A DNA stretch of 64,000 bases. Source: Hymenopus coronatus (lineage: Eukaryota; Arthropoda; Insecta; Mantodea; Hymenopodidae). The stretch spans positions 69,813,696-69,877,695 of the forward strand of contig CM060884.1 of the NCBI GenBank assembly GCA_030762935.1. The letters are read 5' to 3'. The notes beneath the pieces are model-generated. The model saw nothing but the letters and a program-made list of their open reading frames with translations. It did no database searches and was not told the origin of the DNA. Shown piece by piece: positions 1 through 10,338 of this stretch. How positions within the stretch are numbered: position 1 is the first letter of the stretch; every line of letters begins with the position of its first letter. The position numbers and the translations under genes were made by a program.

Positions 1-348
1 GTGATCTACATTTTTTGTGTGTTAAGTTTTTGTTTATCTCTTACGGTTTGCCAGTTATGCAAAATTCAATAAAACATCCAGAATAAAAGAGGTCTTTAGA
101 GGATATTCCCAGAAAATTCAAGATATGCATTTTATTTGTCATGTAAATATCTTAAATATAAGAGATTTTAATCAAAATCGTTAGAGCCAATTTTGAGAAA
201 ATCAACATTTTGTAATTTGTTTCCATGTAAAGGGTAGTTTGGGGTGGGGGGATTTTCCTGAAAATCTTTGTGTCGCATCCTTGGAAGATACCAAACTTAA
301 ATACCAAGTTTGGTATTTATCGGTCTTTTCATTTTTGAGCTATGCTGT

Positions 349-391
<43 letters not shown>

Positions 392-520
392 CCTTTTTTC
401 AAAAATACCTTTTTTGGATTCATGGGGACCCAAAATATTATTTCCATTGAAATCTTGGTATGGAATTTTTGGGTGGATTACAATACCTTTTCTATACACT
501 ATGTACATAGTAGAGAAAGT
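1..520 (-). mobile_element. HINE-like element, cut by window edge
   Basis: Copy of the dominant ~0.85-kb non-coding family, read on the minus strand, with its 3' half beyond the window. It shows the family landmarks in order: the ATTCCCAGAAAATTC block, the CATGTAAAGGGTAGTTT block, the internal near-palindrome AATACCAAGTTTGGTATT, a (CA)n tract, and the terminal palindrome centred on TATGTACATA ending in GAGAAAGT. No ORF is conserved between copies, so short ORFs here are not genes. Assignment to Helentron-derived HINEs is inference from terminal structure (subterminal inverted repeats, 3' hairpin, insertion into T tracts); membership of the repeat family is directly visible. Confidence 0.8.
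349..388. repeat. (CA)n microsatellite inside HINE-like element
   Basis: About 20 CA units directly after the GCTATGCTGTCC motif of the surrounding element. Other copies carry CA/GT tracts of different length at the same internal position, so the tract belongs to the element. Confidence 0.95.
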
Positions 521-704
521 AAAAATGTATATCTCGTTTCCATAAAGAAGTAAATCTGACAAGCGCACTTTCACGTTGCATTGACAATGTTGGCACCGCG
601 CACCACCAGGTTCCCCGGGCAACTCCAACAAACATTGCTTTAATTGTTCATTATATAAGCATTCTTTTTCAAACACTGTCTTGCAGGTAAACAAAGATTT
701 ACAA

Positions 705-1090
705 GCCCGCCAGGTTAGTGTGGTGTAGCGTGTCTGCCTCACATTCAAAAGCTCGTGAGTTCGAATCTCGCTTAGGGAGGGGGGGCTGCTATACTACAAG
801 AAGATAAAAATCATAACAATGCCATTCTTGGTAGTAATTTAATAACCCTTTATTAATTAATAATCGCCGTCTACCTAGTCGTTCATAGCTAATTTTAGCC
901 AAACAAAATAAACCTGAAGAACATAAACCACGAACAATTATTATAACAAAAGTTATATAAAATCCTAAAGTTTTTCCCTTATCCTGAAAAGACGAATGTC
1001 GAGTAACTTTAAGCTCCATGGACCCCGAGATCATTTGAGCATCATTTCACCAATTTCATTCATCGTCCGATATGTCCAACCAGGTTAAAG
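705..1090 (+). mobile_element. SINE-1 copy (tRNA-like head), split by a NUMT
   Basis: The head at 705-778 has a tRNA-like A-box region (GGTTAGTGTGGTGTAGC) and a B box with T-loop (GAGTTCGAATCTC). The body at ~972-1090 (CCCTTATCCTGAAAAGACGAATG to AACCAGGTTAAAG) is nearly identical to 21880-21976. In the second copy, head remnant and body are contiguous over about 30 bp; here a nad4 fragment of ~190 bp sits between them. The copy ends at a (GA)n tract, as the other ends at (TA)n. The tRNA of origin is not identified. Confidence 0.7.
781..971 (-). pseudogene. nad4: Nuclear copy of mitochondrial nad4 (NUMT)
   Basis: The minus strand encodes the conserved ND4 stretch [20 protein letters not shown], then LLINKGL, and after a frameshift a segment ending in CSMAAPP. 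Reading AGA as Ser and TGA as Trp improves the match in the post-frameshift part (PSMALLWFL instead of a stop) and at the residue after ERLG. This is what a fragment that evolved under the invertebrate mitochondrial code should show. ND4 is a proton-pumping subunit of respiratory complex I. About 60 codons survive, without start or stop, with one apparent 1-nt deletion near 837. It lies inside SINE-1 and is not expected to be functional. Confidence 0.88.
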
Positions 1091-1103
1091 AACTTTATGA
1101 TAC

Positions 1104-1105
<2 letters not shown>

Positions 1106-1163
<58 letters not shown>
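1106..1163. repeat. (GA)n microsatellite
   Basis: About 29 GA units, 15 bp beyond the 3' end of SINE-1. It may have grown from the SINE tail, since the second SINE-1 copy also ends at a dinucleotide tract. Confidence 0.95.
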
Positions 1164-1168
<5 letters not shown>

Positions 1169-1804
1169 ATCTGTGAGTTTTCTGAAGCAAGCCGGTATAA
1201 CATTAATACTTTTCCAATAATATCCATCAAAACATTGCCCGCAATCAAACTTGAAAATGAGTCAAGTCGGCAACCCTATAATCATGCCAAAGTGTGTATG
1301 TCATGTTTGGCGTGCGTGGCAAAATAAAGTTGGGCTGCTGGTGGAACGGGAAGTTGTGAGGAAAGAGTGTAATTTAAACCCAGTATCTGTACATGACGTG
1401 TCCCCGCCAGAATCATGCAGCATATCCGCGATTCTCCCGCCATTCATTGTGGGTGATGACCCAGTGACCCACATTCTTCCTCAAGGTTTCTTCAGAGGGG
1501 AAACGACCACCTTGCCACGATTTTCTCAAATTCTGTATCATTCGATTGTGTAAATGCGGCATTAGTTGAATCAAGACGTACGTGAATAACAAGCGGGGCC
1601 GGGGATTAGATACGAATTTTAAGTTGTTAATTATGCGCCATTTGAATTAAATCATAAGTAAATACCTTCACGTCTGATAGGAAATATAAAGCTATGAAGG
1701 TTTTGTTATTGTTTTTTGTACAACTAAAAAGCCTGGTTGACCACTAAGACCTTAACCATTTCGCATACATGAATTTTTGTCATGCAGTAATACAAGAGTA
1801 TTAA
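1164..1804. other. No recognised feature
   Basis: Somewhat higher GC than the surroundings around 1260-1560. A 100-codon ORF at 1251-1553 has no recognisable motif, no copy elsewhere in the window and no supporting signals, so it is not called a gene. Confidence 0.5.
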
Positions 1805-2212
1805 GAGAAATCTACATTTTTGTGTTACAGTTCTGTCTTATCTCGTACCAGTTATATAACATTCATCCAGAATAAAGAGGTCTTCAGAGGCCATTCCCAG
1901 AAAATTCAAGGTGTACATTTTGTCATGTAAATATTATTAATACCGATTTTAATCAAAATCATTAATCAAATTTGAGTAAACCAAACATTTCGACATTATT
2001 TTCCATGTAAAGGATAGTTTGGGTTGCAGGGATTTTTCTCAAAATCTTCTTGTCATATCCTTACAAGATATTAAACGTAAAAACAAAGTTTGGTATTATA
2101 TCGATTTTTCGTTTTTGAATTGTATTCACAGACGCACACACACACCAGACCTTTTTCTAAAAATTCTTTTCTTATATAGGGGACCCTAAGATATATATTT
2201 CTGGTGAAATCT
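1805..2212 (-). mobile_element. HINE-like fragment, both ends missing
   Basis: Diverged internal part of the HINE-like family on the minus strand: the ATCTACATTTTTGTG, CCCAGAAAATTCAAG and GGTGAAATCT blocks are in order. Neither the 3' hairpin nor the 5' palindrome is present. Confidence 0.75.
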
Positions 2213-2548
2213 ACTCCTGGTATTCAAACAATCCATAAAGTGCTAAATTGAATTTATGGAGATCCTATAAAATCGTAATGTACTGATAGAACCTAATTTT
2301 ATCTTTTTAGTACCTAAATATCCAGGACTTTGTGATCAGAATATGGGCCCTGGTGCTAAAAATACTTTAAAAACATGAACATTTACAGCTTCAGGATGTG
2401 TCTTGATAATTCTTCCGAAAACGTTTCCAGCTAAATTACTTAAGTGTCCCAGCTACTACGTACTACACACGAAATGCTTCCTTCCATTTAAATGCTGGTG
2501 ACATTTTGGCTGAGAACTAATCCCATTTTCTTACTAAGAACAATTTTT

Positions 2549-3381
2549 ACTTTCACTATACGTACTATGTACAACGTATATAGAGAAGGTATTGTATTGC
2601 ACCCAAAAAATTCGATACCGAGATTTCAACGGAAATATATGTTTTGAGAACCCTGAATCCAAAAAAAGCATTTTTAGAAAAATGTCCGTGTATGTATCTG
2701 TGGGCAGCATAGCTCAAAAACGAAAAGACTGTTAAAAACCCACTTGGTATTTCAGTTCGGTATCTCTCAAGGATGCGACACGAAGATTTTCAAGAAAATC
2801 CCCCCACCCCTAACTACTCTTTACATTGAACTTTTTTCGAAAATTTTGATTTTCTCAAAATGGCTCAAATATTTTGATTAAAATATCCTATATTAAATGA
2901 CAAATTAAATGTATATCTTGAATTTTCTGGGAATTGCCCCTGAAGACTACTTTATTCTGGATGAATTTTACGGAATTCTGCATAACTGCTAAACCGTAAG
3001 AGATTGATAAAAACTTACCACACAAAAAATGTACAGCACGTTAAAAACACAATTTATGTTGTATACATTTTTTTCGTGGAGATGACTGTTCTTATATATT
3101 CCATGTTTTGGGTTTCAGCTTTAAAAAACATACTTTTCTCATACAAGGATTTGTCAAGCCCTGTCCAAACAAACAAAGGAACTTCAGTCACCTAGCAACC
3201 AGCTTTTGACTATCACTTTAACCTATGGTACTCCCTTAGTTCGCCTCTACTTACAAGGAAGCAAGTAATACGACTAGTTGTGCTAATTTTTTCTCGATTA
3301 GCATGAAGTAAATAGAAGCATAAGCTTTTTAACAATTTATTGCAGAGATGTAGAGAAAGTCATGTGAATGGAACGTTTCAG
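2549..3381 (+). mobile_element. HINE-like element, near full length
   Basis: Good plus-strand reference copy. It begins ACTTTCACTATACGTAC in a diverged 5' palindrome and runs through all internal blocks. It ends with GTAGAGAAAGT, hairpin arms ATGTG and (diverged) ACGTT, then TTCAG. ATTTTT lies on both flanks (2543-2548 and 3382-3387), which could be a target duplication or simply insertion within a T tract. No coding capacity. Confidence 0.82.
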
Positions 3382-3656
3382 ATTTTTGACATGTGCTTAT
3401 GAGCGGTGGAAATTGTATATGCGGGTAACATTTTTGTTGCGTGCAGCATAAACATGGTAACACTGCGATATGTAATTCAAGACAGAGAAAAAATCCACTT
3501 CTTCTGGAGATAGGGTTGCAGTTGACGTAGTAGGCAAGTTCGTTGTAGGAGGTAAAGCGATTTAAAACAAGAGAAAATATAAAATATGACTTAATAATAT
3601 AGGTACGCCTAGTTATTTAAAGCAGTTTAAGGTACGCATGAAATTAAAAAAAAAAC

Positions 3657-4251
3657 CTGATGTGTTCCATTCACATTACTTAGTCTACATCTGTACAATA
3701 AATTATTGTAAAAAAAAGCTTATTATTCTATTTACTTAATAGAGAAACAATTAGCAGAAAGAATCTTATTTTTTGTTTCCTTGTAAGTAGAAGGAAAATA
3801 AGGGAGTACCATAGGTTAAAGTGATAGTCAAAAGCTGGTTGCTATGTGACTGAAGTTCCTTTGTTTGTATAACTGCTAAACGGTAAGAGATGGACAAAAA
3901 CTTAGCACACAAAAAATATAGATCTCGTTAAGACACACAATTTATGTTATGTCCTTTTTTTCTTTTTTTTTTTGTGGAGTTCATCGTTTTTGAGATAGTC
4001 CTGGTTTTTAGTTTCAGCTATGAAAAACTTCCTGTCCATACAAACAAAGGAACTTCAGTCACATAGCAACCAGCTTTTGACGATCACTTTAACCTATGGT
4101 ACTCCCTTATTTCGCTTCTACTTACAAGGAAGCAAGCAATAAGACATTTCTGCTAATTTTTTCTCGATTAAAATGAAGTAAATAGAAGCATACGTTTTTA
4201 ACAATAATTTGTTGCAGAGATGTTGAGAAAGTCATGTGAATGGAACATCAG
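3657..4251. mobile_element. HINE-like fold-back: two 3' arms in inverted orientation
   Basis: 3657-3869 is the 3' third of the element on the minus strand. At 3870 the sequence switches to the plus strand and runs to a 3' terminus at 4251. The two 3' arms (about 215 bp each) are inverted copies separated by about 160 bp, so the locus could fold into a long stem. Both outer boundaries are genuine 3' ends (CTGATGTG... and ...ACATCAG). A rearrangement or aberrant replication product is likely. Confidence 0.72.
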
Positions 4252-4756
4252 ATTCTTTTAGGTAAAATACAATACTTTCACGACACTCTATGTAAGTTGT
4301 ACATACGTGCTAGAGGACGTAAAAAGACGCGTTACATACTCTTAAGTTTTCCATATTTGAAAGCTTAAGTAAAATGATATTTAAGTAAATCCGCTATAAT
4401 AAAGGTGTTTGGTATTCTAGAAGGTGAGTAATAGTTTATGGTCGGTGTCAGGAAGGTTGCATGCTATAGAGGTATGTTTTGATAGCCCAAAATAAAGGTA
4501 CATGAATAGTGGAAATGACACCGGTAGAGGATGAATGTTGTCGGCAGTTGATCGATAGGAGAGGTTGCAAGGTTAACGCACGTGTGATAATTCGTGTGCC
4601 TCCGGGAGCTGGCAGCCAATTACATTCCTGATGGAATATGGAGGCAATTCCTCATCCTCACTCCGACAATTTGATACATCCAACTTTCTGATGTTCCCAT
4701 TTGCTTCTGCTAGTTTATTCCTTCCTTCGTCCCATTCCAGTTTTAGGGGATAATAA
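4252..4756. other. No recognised feature
   Basis: AT-rich sequence with no repeat shared elsewhere in the window and no convincing coding sequence. An 86-codon minus ORF at 4573-4833 overlaps the next HINE end and is not supported. Confidence 0.5.
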
Positions 4757-4806
4757 TAATCTAATGTATTACACTCGCATGACTTTCTTTTGTAGAAACG
4801 GACTTC

Positions 4807-5280
4807 ATTATTAGTATACGATGGTTCCACCACGTGACATTACTTCAATACGTGGGAACTTTTGTTATTTCGTCATTAGAGCCACTTTGAAGTTACTTAC
4901 TGGTACATTATAAACGTTTAGGACCTAAGCCGCAAAGCGTAGCCCAACATGGAGAGCCCTAAGTCGCAAAGCGTAGCCGAGGATGTTTTTTATAAGTAGA
5001 GGAGTGTAGCAGTTGCGGCCGAAGGCCACTACTGAGGAACGACGACAGAGTGTAGCCAAGGGATCTGTGAAGCTAGAACCCCAATAATCTCAAGAAGTAG
5101 GCAAAACTTCGGCAATCTGGCGACATTCACATCTGAACAACTTAATGTTTTCAACACTTTCAAATTTGGATCGCTAGTAAAAGTCACTTAAACTACTACT
5201 TAAGACCGTTGTGTGTGTGTGCGCGCGCGCACGCACGCGTGTCCGTATGTGCGCTGCAACCATCGTATAGCTTTACCCAG
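4807..5280 (+). mobile_element. MITE family E, copy 1 (TIR element, hAT-like)
   Basis: About 470 bp with terminal inverted repeats: TATACGATGGTTCCACCAC near the left end, and GCAACCATCGTATAGCTTTA at the right. GACTTC is found on both sides (4801-4806 and 5280-5285). Inside are two direct copies of CCTAAG(C/T)CGCAAAGCGTAGCC and a GT/GC-rich tract near the right end. Other copies are at 35419, 36960, 41203 and 52430. It is non-coding. TIRs with a target duplication of about 7-8 bp suggest a hAT-mobilised MITE (inference). Confidence 0.72.
5211..5240. repeat. (GT)n/(GC)n/(AC)n tract in MITE E
   Basis: Alternating purine-pyrimidine tract (GTGTGTGTGCGCGCGCGCACG) at the place where other E copies also carry a short GT or CA tract. 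Such sequence can adopt Z-DNA; that is inference. Confidence 0.85.
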
Positions 5281-5496
5281 ACTTCTTACAAAAGAGTATT
5301 TTTCTTTCCACACAATGCTAATTGAAATAAACATTAGCAGAATGTCCTTATTACTTAGTTCCTTATAAGTAGAAGGGAACTGAAGGAATGCGTCTTGCTA
5401 AAGTGATAGTCAAATGTTTTAAATGCTGTCGTGATGCGATTGTCATTGAAATTGGCATCTTTGCTTGGACAGGAGTAGAACAAAAGAAAAACAGAC

Positions 5497-5759
5497 CGCC
5501 ATCGTGGTCGAGTGGTCAGCGAGCTGACTTCTCACCCGGAGGTCCCGGATTCGATTCCCGGCTGGGGCAGGGAATTATTCTTTAACCAGAATTATTCCCT
5601 ATCTTCCATAGAGTCCGGAAGTATGAATGTGAAAGTAAATGTGCGTATGTTTAGTAATATAAAGTTGATTAACCTACAGTTTCACAAGTCAAAGCCCCCG
5701 ACATGACAGTTGAAGTTAAAGGGGGTCATACAAATGAAACAATAAAAAAACACACAAAA
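5497..5759 (+). mobile_element. SINE-2 with tRNA-like head and 10-bp target duplication
   Basis: Clean 263-bp SINE. The tRNA-like head at 5500-5575 has an A box (TGGTCGAGTGGTCAGC) and B box (GGATTCGATTCCC). The body (CCTATCTTCCATAGAGTCCGGAAG onward) ends in an A/C-rich tail. AAAAACAGAC occurs at 5487-5496 and again at 5760-5769, a perfect target-site duplication within the host HINE. Acceptor-stem pairing is degenerate, so this is a SINE head and not a working tRNA gene. Mobilisation by a LINE in trans is the known route for SINEs. Confidence 0.88.
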
Positions 5760-6377
5760 AAAAACAGACGCTTCCTGTCTGAGAATAGTATAAACATTTT
5801 AGAATTGAAACCAATAACGAGGAATATCTTGGAAAGGTTAACTCTGCAACAAAAATGCCTATATAAATTGTGTTTTAAGGAGATCTACATTTTTTGTCTA
5901 TCTCTTATGGTTTAACCGTTATGACAAATTCTGCAAAAATCCATCAGAATAAAGTGCACTTGAGAGGCTATTCCCAGAACATTCAAAATAACATTTTATT
6001 TGTGTTGTGAATAACTTTAATATGCGGTATTTTAATCAAAATCGTTAGACATTTTTTAGAAAAACTAAATTTTCAAAAAATTCCCATGTAAAGGGTAGTT
6101 TAGGATGGGGTGATTTTCTTGCAAATCTTCGTGTCGCATCCTTGGTAGATAAATAATTTAAATGCCAAGTTAGGTGTTTAACGCTCGTTTAGTTTTTGAG
6201 CATTGCTGTCCACAGACACACATACAAACAAACATTTTTCTAAACATGTTTTTATTGGATTTAGGGGATGCCAAAACTTGTATTTCCGGTGAAATTTCGG
6301 AGTCGAATTTATGGGTGCAATACAGTACCTTCTGTATGCATATACTTAGTAAGTGTAGGGAAAGTACTAGTAACAAT

Positions 6378-6400
6378 AATTATTATTATTATTATTATTA
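6378..6400. repeat. (ATT)n microsatellite
   Basis: Short trinucleotide tract between the HINE 5' end and the LINE remnant. Confidence 0.9.
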
Positions 6401-6431
6401 TGCTATTTTTACAACAAAACTGTTAATCTTT

Positions 6432-6795
6432 GTAAAGAGAATCCTAAGAAGGATTTTCGGACCTACAAAAAATAGAGATAGCAACTGGAGAATAAAAATC
6501 GATAAAGAATCAAACAAACTAATACATAATTAAAATATTGTGAATTTCATTAGGCCTATTAGATTATTCTGGTTTGGCTATGTTAAAAGAATGGAAGACC
6601 AAAAACTTGTGAAAAGAATATATAAGTGGAAAAGCCCTTGGGAACCATAGCAGCAGACAGACTGAATAATCCGCTGGGAGGATGTCATGAATGATCTCGA
6701 GAAATTGAGAATACCTGATTGGGTTAAGACTATAAAGAATACAAATTCCTGGGAAAAATTGGTGGTGGTGGTATTTAACGATAGAATAGCATTAT
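6432..6795 (+). pseudogene. LINE reverse-transcriptase C-terminal remnant
   Basis: In broken frames the plus strand reads KRILRRIFGP, then RPIRLFWFGYVKRMEDQKLV, then WEDVMNDLEKLRIPDWVKTI. This order (LRRIxGP, W-GHVxRM, RWxDDVxxDL) is typical of the extreme C-terminus of non-LTR retrotransposon polymerases in arthropods. A stop after KLIHN and stops around EP*QQTD show decay. Endonuclease and catalytic RT motifs are absent, as expected of a 5'-truncated insertion. The clade cannot be fixed from this piece. Confidence 0.72.
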
Positions 6796-7013
6796 AATAT
6801 TTTCTATTTAGGCATGCATTTCACTAAAATAAAGCAACTCCTCCCCTCGTGATTTAATAAACGTAATTAAAACAAGACTACCTTATAATATCAGGGAATA
6901 AAAACAAAGGTTTCCCGTTACATAGCTCACTCTAAGATTGACAAGTAAGGGAATAACTGAGTTACTGGGTGTTGAGAAACAGTAATGTGCAGATTAATAA
7001 ATTTTGTTTGTTT

Positions 7014-7389
7014 GTTTCCGAAGTATTCCTGTTTATTTGTTTCAGTTTTAAACTATCTACTTGAACTTTTCTCAAACCAGAAGTTATCTTTTATTCATAT
7101 ATTTTTTTGTTTTACTCCTGGCGTGGTAAGAGAACTGAATTTCAATTTTTGCACACGTCGGCCAGCTTTTAAAAGATAACTATCGGTTTAGCCTAGTGTA
7201 TTTCCTTTAGTTTCCTCCTATTTACAAGGAAGCAAGTAATAAGACAATTTTGCAAATGTTACTGTTGATAAAAGATGTAGAAAAAACATCTTGTGTAAGA
7301 ATGCAGAGCAGGTATATAAGCGTATATGAATAGGGCTCTTCAGATTTTGACAGTGTTGAATGGGTAGAGAAAGTCCTATGAATATAAAG
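7014..7389 (+). mobile_element. HINE-like fragment, 3' part
   Basis: Diverged plus-strand 3' third: TTTCAGTTTTAAACTA, ACAAGGAAGCAAGTAATAAGAC, GTAGAGAAAGTCCTATGAAT. The 5' half is absent. Confidence 0.7.
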
Positions 7390-8161
7390 CATCTAAAGGC
7401 ATTGGACTTCAAAACGCGCATTTCCTGTGCGCGCTTACGGTAGAGAAGTAAATCCATTAGTGTGACCCATGCTCTGGCAACACTGTGCTAATTTCACAGC
7501 TCTATTCTCATCAATTACGTACCGCTTGTCGATTAGTGGCAATCTCGAACACGAAACAAGCACCATTCTCCCTCTCCCTCATTTAGTAGGGTGGAAGGGA
7601 ACAGCTTTCGGCATTAGCTTCCATCAGGATAAATAAACAGCCGTGAGATTTTAACAAATTGCTTTCTAAAATTTAAAAACACGAGAGGGAAAAACAAACA
7701 AAAAGGTACATATTATAACGACGGCCGAGTCATGCTTCCACCCAGGGCTGCCTGACCTGCTCTAACTATAGGGAAATGGACATAAAAGCCGGTAATCAAA
7801 GGCCTGGAGTTTTTTTTTTATAGCCCCACGTCCAGAGTAGTCTATTTCTAAATGGATGAAACGTGATGTTCCGTAATTTCTACAGCTAAACTTCGGGAGT
7901 CCGGAGGAGCCGACAAGTGCCGGTGTGTGAAGTGAGTTAAAAGTTAATTTAATGAGTGAAGAATGCGAAGACAGTATAGCGAGAGCAGTGTCTCAGATAT
8001 TTGTGTGCCAATGTATTACATTGAGTGCCCTAGTGACGAATAAAGTAAATTAGCAGAAACTGGTGTTGAATCCTCACTGCTACAGCTTTGGTCTAAATAT
8101 AGATGCACGAATTTCACACCAATGTATTCATCGACTTGGCGGAGGGCGATAGATTTTTTTT
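7390..8161. other. No recognised feature
   Basis: No repeat shared within the window and no ORF with coding character. A T-rich stretch lies near 7809. Confidence 0.5.
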
Positions 8162-8302
8162 CGGACGTAATGTCGTAGATTTACGGCACATAAAAGAAGC
8201 TCAAGCCTGATGAAGAGGCCTCTGAGCAAAGTCAAGTGGTCTTTTATGCCCAATATAGAAATAGACGTTAAGAACCGCAGCAGTTAAAGAGCGTCCATAA
8301 GT
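8162..8302 (+). mobile_element. SINE-3 body fragment
   Basis: Contains the conserved SINE-3 core: TCGTAGATTTACGGCACATA, CTCAAGCCTGATGAAGAGGC, and the tail motif AAAGAGCGTCCATAA. The tRNA-like head is missing. Other copies: 50926, 60431 and the headed copy at 61121 (minus). Confidence 0.8.
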
Positions 8303-9890
8303 AAAACTCAATGTAATTTTCGAGATGTCCAAATTTACAGGTTTTAGAGTATGTCAAAAGTTCTAGGATTTAATGTAGTTCGTGCACATAGTTGTGTACA
8401 ATGAACTAATCAAATAGGTTAGGTTACAAATGACAAGGTAATTTTTCACCATGGCAACTTCTCCGGGAAGTGTACAAAAACACTGGAATATATATTATCA
8501 TAAGGTATATAACGAGAGCTCCTATTTTTATCGATAAATTCGCGAGCAACTTGTTGCGAGCAAAGATATAGCTCGAGTTGTATTTAATAAGACTATTTCG
8601 TAAATAAAATAACGAAGATTAGCCTATATGGACACGAAGAATAATATTCTTAAAATCCCATTTGTCTTGGCGTACATTTGCACCGAAATCATGCCAACTT
8701 GATTTCCATATAAATTTCAGATCTCTTTGTATTGCTGCATTATATTACTTTGGATTAGTAAAGCATGATAGTAATTAATGTGTCTGTTGGAATTTCCGCC
8801 ATTATGTACGGGAGCATCTCTGCACACTGATATCCAGAGATAAAAACAAATGCACGGAGCGATAAATTTAGAAAAACAATTGCACATGGGTGTAATAAAA
8901 ATGATTTAAATACACAGATAATGAGTTCCGATTGGTTGGAATTTTACGCGCCAATGTACTGGATTGGCCACTTCCAACGATCACGTGTCATGAACGAAAT
9001 AGTCACCGTAATCACCGAACGGGTTCTTGTTGCCAACCATTGTTGCACCTACGACAGTGAACAGAACGTGTACGACAGAATTGCTGCAGAAAGTTCGAAG
9101 GAAGACGAGCACATTCTGATACTTATCAGTTTGTGGAAGAAATAGTTGTTTGTTGGTGTATGGATTATTTGCATTGGATCCGGCATGCAGCACTGCAATC
9201 GCGGTATCGAAATATTTGAAGATAGACCCGGCAGTTGGTGCTGCGATCGGATTCAAGGAAATTTCCTGAAAGTTTGTTACTTTTTGGCACATTCGTTACT
9301 TGCGTCGTTGTATTAGTTGTTATTACATTGAAATAAAGTCTGCGACAATTGAAAATATTAAATTAATGTGTGGAGCGTTTTGCAGTGCAATATTGGAGTA
9401 TTTCATATGATTTTTTTCCACGTGTATTGAACAATCAACCTCGCCTAATATGTAAATACATAAAATAAAAAAGAGAATATGCAATTTTTTCATACTTTTA
9501 TTAATTAATCTAACAAATAGCTATGAAACTAATAGTTATATTTATTCCTGTTGATCTAACTTTAAAAAGTTACTTATATTTATTCGTTGTGTAGTTATTA
9601 TAGAAAATTGCCACGTTTTCGCGGACGAGCAGGAAATATTGGTCGACGTACATGTAATGGATAGGACGTCTGTCGGGTCCGCAATATTATATGCAGGTTG
9701 TAAATGAACTATACCGAAATATTTTCATAGAATATGTAGATTGCTTAAATAAGTAATTTGAGATAGGAGATTTATAGCCTGTTTATTAAATTTCAAAGTA
9801 ACGGCTGTAAGGTTCTGAAGTGCCAGTACACCACGCATCGCGGCACTTCGTCTAGAATGAAAAAAATGATAAAAAAAAAAAAAAACATTT
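8303..9890. other. No recognised feature
   Basis: Long AT-rich stretch. ORFs of 74 codons (8921-9145, plus) and 103 codons (8981-9292, minus) overlap each other on opposite strands and show no family motif; neither is supported. Confidence 0.5.
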
Positions 9891-9975
9891 ACTCTATGAC
9901 AGGAATCGAACTCATAACCTTTGGGATAACAGCTTCCCGCGTTACGCTTTAACCAACCAGAGCAGTTGAAAAAGC
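9891..9975 (-). mobile_element. tRNA-like SINE head with T-rich tail
   Basis: On the minus strand an A-box-like stretch (TGGTTGGTTAAAGCG) is followed about 40 nt later by the B box GAGTTCGATTCC and then a T-rich/A-rich tail. T-stem pairing is poor, so a functional tRNA is unlikely. The RNA polymerase III box arrangement supports a degenerate tRNA-derived element. Confidence 0.5.
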
Positions 9976-10338
9976 GCCTCCAGAGTAGTTTACATAACCC
10001 AAGAACGTAGTTAACAAATGCTCAGTGTCGCACTGTCAAGTGATTAGTTCGAATTTTACAGATTTTTGCGACATATTTTGAGAACGCTAGTAACGAGCTA
10101 CTAAAAATAGATATTTCGATACTCGGGCAGCAGTTTTAAAGACATTCAGCCTTCCTTGCTTTAAAACCGACTTATCAGCAACTGATACCCACACGTTTAA
10201 CGCTATGTAGTTGAGTTATATTTATCCGGGGACCATGCATCACCGATCTCAAATTACGTATATCAATCACGTGCACAATCTCGCACATTATTTTGGTGTA
10301 GTTCATTAACATCCTGCATATGTGTGTGTGTGTATATA

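Larger units (their letters stand above)
4757..6364 (-). mobile_element. HINE-like element hosting a MITE and a SINE
   Basis: Minus-strand copy whose 3' end (ATTACACTCGCATGACTTTC, 4764-4783) is separated from the rest by MITE E1 (4807-5280), and which is interrupted again by SINE-2 (5497-5759). Removing both restores a normal-length element ending at AGTAAGTGTAGGGAAAGT. It is therefore older than both insertions. Confidence 0.78.

Noticed and set aside
239..748. ORFs of 104 and 139 codons containing long (TH)n or (VC)n runs
   Set aside because: They are translations of a (CA)n tract within a HINE-like repeat; the same happens at 12923-13288 and 47338-47802.
2549..3381. HINE family as an ordinary TIR DNA transposon with 6-bp duplications (ATTTTT)
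   Set aside because: T-run length varies between copies and is absent at 57298-58143. The 3' inverted repeat is internal to a hairpin, which fits Helentrons better. Not fully excluded.
5500..5575. Possible functional tRNA gene
   Set aside because: A and B boxes are good, but the acceptor stem does not pair well and the unit continues into a SINE body with a target duplication.
8921..9292. Overlapping ORFs of 74 and 103 codons on opposite strands
   Set aside because: No motif, no repeat match and no coding bias evident by eye.
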